From Mariprofundales bacterium (GTDB lineage Bacteria; Pseudomonadota; Zetaproteobacteria; Mariprofundales; S012-25): a stretch of DNA of 7,009 nt. The stretch's first letter is position 1. Each line of letters begins with the position of its first letter. The notes under the pieces were generated by a model, which was not told the DNA's origin, made no database searches, and saw only the letters and a list, made by a program, of their open reading frames with translations. Below, in pieces: positions 1 to 6,450 of the stretch. The DNA is taken from assembly GCA_015487905.1 (NCBI GenBank), contig WFOX01000210.1, positions 1-7,009 of the forward strand, read 5' to 3'. A program made the translations under genes and the position numbers.

Positions 1-426
1 GGCCTCACCAAAGAGGAGATTGAGCGGCTCAAGCGCGAGGCCGAGGAGCATGCGGAAGAGGATCGTCGCCTCAAGGAGCTCATTGAGGCGCGCAACCACG
101 CCGACATGCTCATCTACTCCACCGAGAAGTCGCTCAAGGAATACGGCGATCAGATTGATGCGACAACGCGCAAGAACATTGAGGATGCGATCGCCGAGCT
201 GAAAGAAAAGATGAAGGGCGACTCGGTGGAGGAGATCAAGCGCGCCGAGGAGAAGCTGGCGCAGGCGGCGCAAAAGCTTGGCGAGCTCATCTACCAGAAG
301 GCGCAGCAGGCCGCAGGCGGCGCTGCGGGTTCCTCGGCGCAGTCAGGCGGCGCTTCGTCGTCCGCAGGCGGCGATGCCGAGGTCGTGGATGCCGAGATCG
401 TGGACGACGACAAGAAGCAGTCGTAA
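1..426 (+). CDS. dnaK: Molecular chaperone DnaK (Hsp70), C-terminal 141 residues, 5' end outside window
   Basis: The reading frame is open from base 1 to a TAA at 424-426. DnaK is the cytoplasmic Hsp70 chaperone, which binds unfolded peptides in an ATP cycle with DnaJ and GrpE. Only the end of the substrate-binding domain is present. Fragment residues 1 to about 102 are the charged helical lid, starting GLTKEEIERL, with the family signature around EARNHADMLIYSTEKSLKEY at residues 30-49. Residues 103-125 are a Gly/Ala/Ser-rich flexible linker, and residues 126-141 are the acidic tail, with the VVDAEIVDDD form of the conserved VVDAEF-like end. No dnaJ follows: the gene ends at a strong hairpin and faces prfB. 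Seven of its ten Leu codons are CTC, unlike the CTT/TTG-rich genes on the right of the window, which fits high expression. Identification is by motif recognition and is very secure. Confidence 0.97.
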   Translation, partial: GLTKEEIERLKREAEEHAEEDRRLKELIEARNHADMLIYSTEKSLKEYGDQIDATTRKNIEDAIAELKEKMKGDSVEEIKRAEEKLAQAAQKLGELIYQKAQQAAGGAAGSSAQSGGASSSAGGDAEVVDAEIVDDDKKQS

Positions 427-444
427 ATCGCGCGGATGCGAGCG

Positions 445-474
445 AAAGGGCGCGGGCTTAGGCCCGCGCCTTTT
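445..474 (+). terminator. Rho-independent terminator of dnaK, overlapping the 3' end of prfB
   Basis: A perfect 9-bp stem, GGCGCGGGC (449-457) and GCCCGCGCC (462-470), encloses the 4-base loop TTAG (458-461). On the plus strand it is followed by TTTTCGTTTT, a good U-tract, and AAA at 445-447 can extend the stem. It lies 18 bases after the dnaK stop. On the minus strand the tail is only CTTTCGCT, so it would be a weaker terminator for prfB. The prfB stop codon (TAA, complement of 458-460) lies inside the loop, and the last prfB codons form one arm. Confidence 0.88.
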
Positions 475-1598
475 CGTTTTCCCCTTTGCGCAGGCCCATG
501 AGCTGCGCGTAGATGAAATCGTCAATCTCGCCGTCCAGAAAGGCTTGCGTGTTGCCGGTTTCCATGCCCGTGCGCAGATCCTTGATGCGCGATTGATCCA
601 GCACATACGAGCGGATTTGCCGTCCCCAGGCGATTTCGGGTTTTTGCTCTTCCAAGGCCCGCTTTTCGGCCTCGCGCTTGCGCAGCTCGTATTCGTAAAG
701 GCGCGCTTTGAGCATCTTCATCGCCATGGCGCGGTTTTTGTGCTGGCTGCGCTCGCTTTGGCATTTGACGACGATGCCCGTCGGGATGTGCGTGATGCGC
801 ACGGCGGATTCGGTTTTGTTCACATGCTGCCCGCCCGGGCCTTGGGCGCGGAAGGTCTCAATCTTGAGGTCTTTTTCTTGAATCTCAATCTTGATCTCGT
901 GATCTATGTCGGGATAGACGAACACGCTTGCAAATGAGGTGTGGCGGCGATGGCCCGCGTCAAAGGGCGATTTGCGCACGAGCCGATGCACGCCCACCTC
1001 GGCCTTGAGATACCCATAGGCGTATTCGCCGATCACGCGCACGGTGGCGGACTTGATCCCCGCCTCTTCTCCAGGCGTGAGCTCCACGATCTCGGTTTTG
1101 AAGCCCTTTTTCTCGGCCCAGCGCAAATACATGCGCAAAAGCATCTCGGCCCAATCCTGCGCCTCGGTGCCGCCTGCGCCGGCCGTGATCTCCAAAAACG
1201 CGTTTTCGCGATCGTGCTCGCCGCTCAGCATGCGCAGCACCTCAAGCTGCTCAATGCGCTGCTCGGCGACGAGAAGCTCGTGCGCGGCCTCCTGTTTGGC
1301 CTCTTCGTCCTCCTCTTGCTGGGCAAGCTCAAACAACGTCAGTGCATTATCCAGCGCTTCTTGCGCCTTTTCGTAATCGGCAAGCCGCCGCTCAAGCTGC
1401 GCGCGGCGCTGCATCACCTTTTGCGCTTCTTCGGGGTTGTCCCAGAAATCCGGGGACTCCGCCCGCTTGCCGAGTTCGGCGAGCTCCTGTTTCAGCCCCG
1501 GAATGTCAAAGAGACCTCCAAAGCACGCCGAGGCGTTCGCGCAGCTCCTCGGCCAAGCTGCGAAAGCCAAGCAGCGCGTCTTCCAATGTGCGGCTCAT
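458..1598 (-). CDS. prfB: Peptide chain release factor 2 (RF2), expressed through a programmed +1 frameshift
   Basis: RF2 recognises UGA and UAA stop codons in the ribosomal A site and triggers hydrolysis of peptidyl-tRNA. The gene is in two frames. An ATG at 1598-1596, seven bases after GGAGG, opens a 30-codon frame (MSRTLEDALL...LWRSL) that ends at TGA 1508-1506. A +1 shift on CTT TGA C joins it to the long frame from GAC at 1507, giving 379 residues (E. coli RF2 has 365). By this numbering the stop-codon-reading SPF tripeptide is at 210-212 and the catalytic GGQ, within QGPGGQHVNKTESA, is at 255-257. Other family landmarks are GAGGTEAQDWAEM, GIKSATV and HRRHTSFASVFV. The gene ends in KARA at a TAA inside the shared hairpin. 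Upstream is a beta-barrel gene 35 bp away with no terminator between them. The frequent neighbour lysS is absent downstream. Confidence 0.97.
1505..1519 (-). other. prfB programmed +1 ribosomal frameshift site
   Basis: Read on the minus strand the site is GGAGG TCT CTT TGA C. An internal Shine-Dalgarno-like GGAGG (1519-1515) lies six bases before the in-frame TGA (1508-1506), and the slippery codon CTT (1511-1509) immediately precedes it. The base after the stop is C, the poor termination context typical of this element. The spacing from the SD-like element to the stop equals that in E. coli prfB (AGGGGG TAT CTT TGA C). When RF2 is scarce, slow termination at UGA lets the ribosome slip forward one base and make full-length RF2. 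This is a classic autoregulatory loop. The exact join between the 30-codon leader and the RF2 body (DIPGLKQELAEL...) supports it directly. Confidence 0.95.
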
Positions 1599-1605
1599 CC
1601 TCTTG

Positions 1606-1612
1606 CCTCCTT
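1606..1612 (-). promoter_or_regulatory. Ribosome binding site that fixes the prfB start at 1598
   Basis: On the minus strand AAGGAGG is followed by seven bases and then ATG at 1598-1596. This near-perfect anti-16S match decides that translation begins in the leader frame upstream of the frameshift. It rules out the ATG at 1570 in the long frame, whose first 21 codons (MAFAAWPRSC...) are only a shadow of the leader. Confidence 0.85.
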
Positions 1613-1633
1613 CGCAAACAAGATCACGCGGGG

Positions 1634-2242
1634 CTAAAAGCTAAAGAGAAGATACCCCGAAAGCAGCGATATGTCGCTGGACACAGCCGGCCCCAGTCCC
1701 GCATTGCGGGCAATCGCAAGCCATTCCACGCCGAGCTGAAGATCAACGCTCGGCGCAAAGGCGATGCCGGCGCCGAACGAGAAGCCCGAATGGCGCACGC
1801 CATCCACCTGCAAGGTGTTGGCCGTGGGGTCCAAAGCCGTGCGCTCAAACTGAAAGTCGCTAAAGCCCGCGAGTGCGTGCAGCGCAATCGCGCTTCCTGT
1901 CCATTGCGGGCGCAAATACAGCCCATACCATGCAGGTGTGCGCGCATAGAACTGCCAAACGCCGAAGCGGCCTAAGCTTGCGGTCTCGCTTGCGCCAAGC
2001 CGCGCATCCAATCCCAGATACGGCGAAAGCCAACTGCCGAACGAGACGAACCAGCCCGGGGCGCTGCCCGTAAGCTTTGTGCCAGGCTCCCGGTAGGTGA
2101 AGCCCATCACGCCATAGCCCACGCCGATGAAGCTTTCTGCGCCGCCCGCGCTGAGCGCGGTGCTGACCCCCACATCCAAATCCAGTGCCGAAGCCGCCTG
2201 CACGCAGGCAATCATGCCCACCGCCAGCAACGCTTTGCGCAT
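1634..2242 (-). CDS. Small outer-membrane beta-barrel protein, function unknown
   Basis: The protein has 202 residues. It starts with a Sec signal peptide (MRK, then a hydrophobic stretch, with likely cleavage after ASA at 17-19), leaving about 183 mature residues. The mature part alternates polar and hydrophobic residues and is rich in Gly and aromatics. Strand-like segments include ESFIGVGYGVMGFTY, GWFVSFGSWLSPYLGLDARL, WYGLYLRPQW, IALHALAGFSDF, FSFGAGIAFAP and VDLQLGVEWLAI. The protein ends YLLFSF, with the C-terminal Phe that the BAM assembly machinery recognises. Size and pattern fit an eight-stranded barrel of the OmpA-like/'porin family' type, so a large pore is unlikely. The ATG at 2242 is chosen over an in-frame ATG at 2275 because AAGGAGGG lies just before it and the signal peptide then begins directly. 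It is probably co-transcribed with prfB. No specific substrate or partner can be inferred. Confidence 0.82.
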   Translation of the reverse strand: MRKALLAVGMIACVQAASALDLDVGVSTALSAGGAESFIGVGYGVMGFTYREPGTKLTGSAPGWFVSFGSWLSPYLGLDARLGASETASLGRFGVWQFYARTPAWYGLYLRPQWTGSAIALHALAGFSDFQFERTALDPTANTLQVDGVRHSGFSFGAGIAFAPSVDLQLGVEWLAIARNAGLGPAVSSDISLLSGYLLFSF

Positions 2243-2319
2243 GCATCCCTCCTTCGCGCTTGGGGAATTGTGCATTGCGATGGTAGGCTCAAGCGCACGG
2301 CCTAAGCAAGGAGGGGCGC
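2243..2319. promoter_or_regulatory. Divergent intergenic region with both ribosome binding sites and candidate promoters
   Basis: These 77 bp separate two genes that start in opposite directions, so both promoters should be here or very near. The leftward RBS is AAGGAGGG (2254-2247) before the ATG at 2242. The rightward RBS is AAGGAGGGG (2308-2316) before the ATG at 2320. Candidate leftward boxes are TTGCTT (2309-2304) and TACCAT (2285-2280), 18 bases apart. Candidate rightward boxes are TTGGGG (2260-2265) and TAGGCT (2284-2289), also 18 bases apart. The box matches are weak (3-4 of 6) and inferred by eye. The two candidate -10 regions overlap, so transcription in the two directions could compete. 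No clear operator palindrome is visible. Confidence 0.5.
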
Positions 2320-2766
2320 ATGAAGGTGCGGGATGTGATGACGCGCGGCGTGCTCACCTGCACGCCCGAGGATCGCTTGAAAAGCGCGATGGAGAAGATG
2401 GTCATGCGCCGCTGCGGGGGCTTGCCCGTCGTGGACGGCGGCAGGCTCATCGGCATGATCACGATCCGCGACGTGATGCTGCCGCTTTACCCGAACTTCG
2501 GCGAATATGTGCATGACGCGATCACGGCGCACGACTTTGAGGCGATGGAGGAAAGGCTTCCGCGCGTGCTGCAGATGAAGGTGCACGAGGTCATGACGCC
2601 GGATCCGATCACGGCCGATCCCGAGATGCCGATCCTCAAGGCGGCCTCGCTTATGGGGCTCAAGAATCTCCGGCGGTTGCCGGTCGTGGAGGATGACAAG
2701 CTTGTGGGTATCGTGAGTATCGGCGACATCAGCCGTGGGCTGTTCATTCATCGGGCGGCGGGATGA
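2320..2766 (+). CDS. Stand-alone tandem CBS-domain protein
   Basis: The 148-residue protein consists of two CBS motifs and little else. CBS1 covers about residues 1-56 (VRDVMTRGVLTCTPEDRL ... LPVVDGGRLIGMITIRDVM). A linker follows at about 57-86, then CBS2 at about 88-142 (VHEVMTPDPITADPEMPI ... LPVVEDDKLVGIVSIGDI). Such a pair normally folds as a Bateman module, which binds adenine nucleotides such as AMP, ATP or SAM and acts as an energy or ligand sensor. No catalytic, membrane or DNA-binding domain is attached, so any output must go through a partner protein. The start is well supported by AAGGAGGGG five bases upstream of the ATG. The stop overlaps the next start in ATGA, making the downstream kinase-like protein the most obvious candidate partner; that link is inference. 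The family is clear, the ligand unknown. Confidence 0.93.
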   Translation: MKVRDVMTRGVLTCTPEDRLKSAMEKMVMRRCGGLPVVDGGRLIGMITIRDVMLPLYPNFGEYVHDAITAHDFEAMEERLPRVLQMKVHEVMTPDPITADPEMPILKAASLMGLKNLRRLPVVEDDKLVGIVSIGDISRGLFIHRAAG

Positions 2767-4262
2767 GCATGGACGCGCTGCAAGCGTTTTCGGATCCGCG
2801 TGCGCTTCCTTATCCCGCAACAGAAATCACGCGCAAGGAAACGCACATTTCTTGGGTGTTCATCGCGGGCGATTACGCCTATAAGGTGAAAAAACCGGTC
2901 AATTTCGGGTTTTTGGACTTCTCCAGCTTGGAAAAGCGCAAACACTTCTGCGAAGAGGAGGTGCGCCTCAACCGCAGGCTTGCGCCGGATTTGTATCTCG
3001 GGGTGCTGCCGATCCGCGCTACATCGCAAGGCCCGCGCGTGGGGGCAAGCGAGGGGGAGGTGCTGGAGTGGTGCGTGCTCATGCGCCGCTTTGCTGAAGA
3101 GGATGTGCTGGCCGCGCGGCTGGAAAAGGGCCGCTTTGATCCTGCGTGGGTGGATGTGCTTGCGCAGGATCTTGCGCGGTTTCACATGCAGGCGGAGCGC
3201 GCGCCGCAGGGATTCGGGGAGCCGCAAGCGCTTGCTGAATATGTGCTGGACAATCTGCGCGAGGCAGCGCGCCATCCCGATGCCGTATCTCGCGAGCTTG
3301 TCGCGTCGTTGTTTGCTTGGGCCGAAAAGGAGCTTGCGGCCAAGGCCCCGCTCGTGCAAAAGCGCGTGCAAGAAGGTTGCGTGCGCGCATGCCACGGCGA
3401 TTTGCACCTGGGCAACATCGTGCTGTGGCGCGGGCGGCCCGTGCCCTTTGACTGCATTGAGTTCAATGATGCGTTTCGCTTCATTGACATCGCCAACGAC
3501 ATCGCGTTTCTTGCAATGGATTTGGATGCGCGCGGGCGCACGGATTTGGCCTTGCGGCTTCTTTCACGCTGGCTGGAGACAAGCGGCGATCGCGCAGCGC
3601 TTGCGCTTTTGCGCTTGTTTCTTTTTTATCGCGCAGGCGTGCGCGGCAAGGTGGCGCTGCTTACGCGCGCGGGGGCGGCGCTTACGGAGGCCGAGCGCGA
3701 GAACAAGGCCGAGGAAGCGCGCATGTATTTTGCGCTTGCCGCGCGCTATGCGGCGCCTGCGCGGCCCAGGCTTTACGCCGTGGCCGGGTTTTCGGGAAGC
3801 GGCAAAAGCACGCTGGCCTTGCAGGGGATCGCGCATGCAAAGGCGCTTGTGTTCCGCTCCGATGCCGTGCGCAAGCGGCTCGCCCGGAAATATCCCGATG
3901 AGCCGCTTTATGGGCCGGCTATGCACGAGCGCACCTATCAGGAGCTGTTTGCGCTTGCCGAGGATGCGTTGCGCGCGGGCTTTTCGGTGATCTTGGATGC
4001 GACCTTTTTGCTGCCGCGTTCGCGCGAGGATTTGCGCGCGCTGGCAAGGCGGTTGAATGTGCCGCTGCGGATCATTTGGTTGGATGTGCCCGAAGAAGAG
4101 CTCGTGCGGCGCATTCAAGCGCGGCGCGGCGATGTCTCGGATGCCGATGTGGAGGTGTTGCGTCGCCAGCTTGCGCAGCATGCGCCGCCTGCGCGGGATG
4201 AAGCGGATGTGCTTTTCTGGCAAGATTCTTACACTTGGCCGCAGGCGGCGGAGGAGGCATGA
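2763..4262 (+). CDS. Fused aminoglycoside-phosphotransferase-like kinase and P-loop ATPase/kinase
   Basis: The 499-residue protein has two recognisable kinase domains. Residues from about 25 to 300 have the aminoglycoside phosphotransferase/choline kinase fold. YAYKVKKP (38-45) offers the ATP-binding Lys, HGDLHLGN (211-218) is the catalytic loop, and FDCIEFN (229-235) supplies the metal-binding Asp. FIDIANDIAFLAMDLD (240-255) then follows, as is typical of this subfamily (COG2187-like). Residues from about 335 to 490 are a P-loop kinase of the AAA_33/zeta-toxin-like type, with Walker A GFSGSGKST (342-350), FRSDAVRKRL (364-373) and VILDATF (409-415). Homologues are usually annotated 'bifunctional aminoglycoside phosphotransferase/ATP-binding protein', but resistance is unlikely and the substrate is unknown. 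The start at 2763 overlaps the previous stop by 4 nt; an ATG at 2769 is equally possible. No strong RBS is visible, which suggests translational coupling. The gene overlaps hemN by 4 nt. Both active sites look intact. Confidence 0.9.
   Translation: MSMDALQAFSDPRALPYPATEITRKETHISWVFIAGDYAYKVKKPVNFGFLDFSSLEKRKHFCEEEVRLNRRLAPDLYLGVLPIRATSQGPRVGASEGEVLEWCVLMRRFAEEDVLAARLEKGRFDPAWVDVLAQDLARFHMQAERAPQGFGEPQALAEYVLDNLREAARHPDAVSRELVASLFAWAEKELAAKAPLVQKRVQEGCVRACHGDLHLGNIVLWRGRPVPFDCIEFNDAFRFIDIANDIAFLAMDLDARGRTDLALRLLSRWLETSGDRAALALLRLFLFYRAGVRGKVALLTRAGAALTEAERENKAEEARMYFALAARYAAPARPRLYAVAGFSGSGKSTLALQGIAHAKALVFRSDAVRKRLARKYPDEPLYGPAMHERTYQELFALAEDALRAGFSVILDATFLLPRSREDLRALARRLNVPLRIIWLDVPEEELVRRIQARRGDVSDADVEVLRRQLAQHAPPARDEADVLFWQDSYTWPQAAEEA
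4250..4254 (+). promoter_or_regulatory. Ribosome binding site supporting the hemN start at 4259
   Basis: The purine run GGAGGAGG (4250-4257) precedes the ATG at 4259. The first GGAGG leaves four bases to the start and is the usable one. It favours 4259 over an in-frame ATG at 4235, which would add an unlikely Gly-rich leader (MAAGGGGG) read inside the previous gene. Confidence 0.65.
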
Positions 4263-5686
4263 GCGCAACGACAAGACACACGCAGTCGCTGCACGATGCG
4301 GGCGCGGATGAGCTGTTTGATGAGGCGCTCATCCGCAAATACGACAAGGCGGGGCCGCGCTACACCTCGTATCCAACCGCGCCCGTGTTTCACGAGGGCG
4401 TGGATGCGGATGTGTATCGCGCAACCCTTACGAAGGCCGCGCAAACGGATGGCCCTTTGTCCATCTATGTCCATATCCCGTTTTGCGATACGGTCTGCTA
4501 CTACTGCGGCTGCACGAAGGTGGTCACGAAAAAGCGCGAGCGCGCGCTTCCATATTTGGATGCGCTTGCGCGCGAGATCGCGATGGTGGCCGAGATCTTG
4601 GGCGGTCGGCGCCGTGTAGAGCAGCTTCACTTCGGCGGCGGCACGCCGACCTTTCTTGCTCCCGAGCAGCTTGGGCAGGTGGTGCAAACCTTGCGCGCGC
4701 ACTTTCCGTTTGCGCCCGATGCCGAGGGCGAATACGGCATTGAAGTGGATCCGCGCGAGTGCGATGCCGAGGCGGTTGCGCGCCTGCGCGAGATCGGCTT
4801 CAACCGCATCAGCCTCGGCGTGCAGGACTTTGATCCGCGTGTGCAAAGGGCCGTCAATCGCATCCAAAGCGTGGAACAAACCGCCGCCGTCATGGAGGCT
4901 GCGCGCAAGGCCGGGTTTGTTTCCATCAATGTGGATCTGATCTATGGGCTTCCGCACCAAACGGTGGCGAGCTTTGATCGCACCTTGGATCTGATCATTG
5001 CGCTTGCGCCTGATCGGATCGCGCTGTTCAACTATGCGCATCTTCCGCACATGTTCCCGCCGCAGCGGCGCATCCATGAAGAAGACCTTCCAAGCCCGCG
5101 CGAGAAGCTTGCGATCCTCAAGCACAGCATCACGCGGCTGATGGATGCGGGCTATGTGTTCATCGGCATGGATCACTTCGCCAAGCCTGAGGATGAGCTT
5201 GCGCGCGCGCAGCGCGAGGGCAAGCTCTATCGGAACTTCCAAGGCTACTCCACGCACGCCGATTGCGATCTCATCGGCTTTGGCATGTCCTCCATCGGGC
5301 ATGTGCAGGATGCGTTTTTTCAAAACCTCAAGCAGCTTGAGCGCTATGAGGAGGCCCTTGCGCAGGGAAGGCTTCCCGTGTTCCGCGGCTATGTGCTTAC
5401 GGACGAGGACAAGCTCAGGCGCTATGTGATCATGCGGCTTATGTGCGATTTTTCGCTTTCGTTCGCGGATGTGGAGGCGCGCTTCGGCATTTCCTTCGCC
5501 GAGCACTTCGCGGCCGAGCTTGCGGATTTGAAGGAGATGGAGCAAGACGGGTTGCTTTGTCTTCGCGAAGATGGCGTGTTCGTGCAGCCGCGCGGGCGCT
5601 TGCTCATTCGCAACATCGCGATGGTCTTTGACGAATACCTGCGCAAGCGGCGCACGGAGGGCGTGCGCTTTTCCAAGGTGATTTAG
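4259..5686 (+). CDS. hemN: Oxygen-independent coproporphyrinogen III oxidase (radical SAM)
   Basis: The enzyme decarboxylates two propionate side chains of coproporphyrinogen III to give protoporphyrinogen IX in anaerobic heme synthesis, using two SAM molecules and a [4Fe-4S] cluster. The protein has 475 residues (E. coli HemN has 457). The N-terminal hallmark KYDKAGPRYTSYPTAPVF occupies 27-44. YVHIPFCDTVCYYCGC (70-85) gives Tyr70, His72 and cysteines 76, 80, 83 and 85, aligned with E. coli Tyr56, His58, Cys62, Cys66, Cys69 and Cys71. GGGTP follows at 126-130, with FNRISLGVQDF, NVDLIYGLP, FNYAHLPHMF, FIGMDHFA and RNFQGYSTHAD further along. The ending RGRLLIRNIAMVFDEYL...FSKVI is also that of true HemN, which separates it from the HemW-type paralogue. 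It overlaps the preceding gene in ATGA, and birA starts 8 bp after it. Presence of HemN suggests heme synthesis under low oxygen. Confidence 0.98.
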   Translation: MSATTRHTQSLHDAGADELFDEALIRKYDKAGPRYTSYPTAPVFHEGVDADVYRATLTKAAQTDGPLSIYVHIPFCDTVCYYCGCTKVVTKKRERALPYLDALAREIAMVAEILGGRRRVEQLHFGGGTPTFLAPEQLGQVVQTLRAHFPFAPDAEGEYGIEVDPRECDAEAVARLREIGFNRISLGVQDFDPRVQRAVNRIQSVEQTAAVMEAARKAGFVSINVDLIYGLPHQTVASFDRTLDLIIALAPDRIALFNYAHLPHMFPPQRRIHEEDLPSPREKLAILKHSITRLMDAGYVFIGMDHFAKPEDELARAQREGKLYRNFQGYSTHADCDLIGFGMSSIGHVQDAFFQNLKQLERYEEALAQGRLPVFRGYVLTDEDKLRRYVIMRLMCDFSLSFADVEARFGISFAEHFAAELADLKEMEQDGLLCLREDGVFVQPRGRLLIRNIAMVFDEYLRKRRTEGVRFSKVI

Positions 5687-5694
5687 CGGCTTCC

Positions 5695-6450
5695 GTGTGG
5701 GACGAGGCGGCGCTGCGCACGGGCCTTCCGGGTTGGGAGGTGCACATCTTGCCCGAAACCCCGAGCACGAACGATGCCGCGCTGGCTGCTGCGCCTTCTG
5801 CACGCACGCCGGCCCTGTTCGTGGCCGCGCGCCAAACCGCAGGGCGTGGCCGCCGCGGCCGCCGCTGGTTTGCCGATCCGCAAGCGAGTCTTGCGATGAC
5901 GGTGCTGGTAAGCCTCAAGCGGACGCTTGCTGCGTGCTGGACCTTGCCGCTTGCGGCAGGGCTTGGTGTGTGGTGCGCGCTCGTGCGCTGGGCGCCCGAG
6001 TTGCGGATCAAGTGGCCCAACGATGTGCTGGCGCCGCGTGGCAAGGTGGCGGGCGTGCTCGTGGAAACACGCATGCACGCAGAGGGCGTGGTGGCGGCCG
6101 TCGGCGTGGGCGTCAATCTGTTCGTGCCAAGGGGAGGGTTTCCCGCGCTTGCGCAGCCTGCGGCTGCGCTTGGCGAAAGCGCGCGGCGCGCGTTTGCACG
6201 CGAAGAGGTTGCAGTGGCGATCGCGCGCGAGCTTGAGCGCACATTGCTTTGCTGGGAAGTCGGTGGGTTTGCGGCGCTGCGCGAGGAGTGGTGGCGCGCG
6301 CATGGCGGTGCGCGTCCCGTGCGCGTGCGCGCGGAAGAAGGAATCTGGGAAGGCGAGGCCGTGCAAATCGGCGAGGATGGGGCCTTGTGGGTGCGCCGCG
6401 GCGCGCGCATCGTGCCCGTGCGCTTGCAGGAGGTGGAGGCGCTCGGGTGA
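5695..6450 (+). CDS. birA: Biotin--[acetyl-CoA-carboxylase] ligase, monofunctional (no DNA-binding domain)
   Basis: Biotin protein ligase makes biotinyl-5'-AMP from biotin and ATP and transfers biotin to the Lys of biotin carboxyl carrier proteins. The 251-residue protein shows the catalytic-domain motifs in order: ETPSTND (21-27), the adenylate-binding loop QTAGRGRRGRRWF (47-59), KWPNDVL (106-112), GKVAGVLVE (116-124) and VGVGVNL (136-142). A small C-terminal SH3-like domain follows from about 205. The N-terminal winged helix of E. coli BirA is absent, so this is a class I ligase that should not repress bio genes. The start is GTG at 5695, 8 bp after hemN. It is the first ATG/GTG/TTG in frame after an upstream stop at 5629-5631, but no good RBS is near, suggesting coupling to hemN translation. 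The stop overlaps coaX. Confidence 0.95.
   Translation: MWDEAALRTGLPGWEVHILPETPSTNDAALAAAPSARTPALFVAARQTAGRGRRGRRWFADPQASLAMTVLVSLKRTLAACWTLPLAAGLGVWCALVRWAPELRIKWPNDVLAPRGKVAGVLVETRMHAEGVVAAVGVGVNLFVPRGGFPALAQPAAALGESARRAFAREEVAVAIARELERTLLCWEVGGFAALREEWWRAHGGARPVRVRAEEGIWEGEAVQIGEDGALWVRRGARIVPVRLQEVEALG
6435..6439 (+). promoter_or_regulatory. Ribosome binding site that decides the GTG start of coaX
   Basis: GGAGG lies inside the 3' end of birA, seven bases before the GTG at 6447. The conserved CoaX N-terminus (SWLVVDVGNS) begins right after that codon. Together these fix an unusual start that overlaps the birA stop codon. Confidence 0.75.

Noticed and set aside
458..1570. prfB starting at the main-frame ATG at 1570
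   Set aside because: There is no RBS there, and the first 21 residues do not resemble RF2. The leader frame with AAGGAGG plus the CTT TGA C shift site explains the gene exactly.
941..1975. 344-codon plus-strand open frame across prfB and the barrel gene
   Set aside because: It runs antisense through two well-supported genes and their intergenic gap, has no RBS or recognisable domain, and has a shadow-like composition.
1634..2275. Longer start (ATG 2275) for the barrel protein
   Set aside because: It would put 11 residues (MHNSPSAKEGC) before a clear signal peptide, and those codons contain the AAGGAGGG binding site of the ATG at 2242.
2763..4262. Antibiotic resistance gene (aminoglycoside phosphotransferase)
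   Set aside because: The fold matches, but the FDCIEFN-type motif and the fused P-loop domain mark a chromosomal housekeeping subfamily. There is no mobile-element context.
2763..4262. Zeta-type toxin or toxin-antitoxin pair with the CBS gene
   Set aside because: The C-terminal P-loop domain is only distantly zeta-like and is fused to another kinase. The small partner is a typical CBS pair, not an antitoxin.
4229..5803. Long open frame (524 codons) on the minus strand opposite hemN
   Set aside because: It is antisense to an unmistakable hemN. The translation is Arg/His/Ala-rich with no family motif, as expected from a shadow of GC-rich coding DNA.
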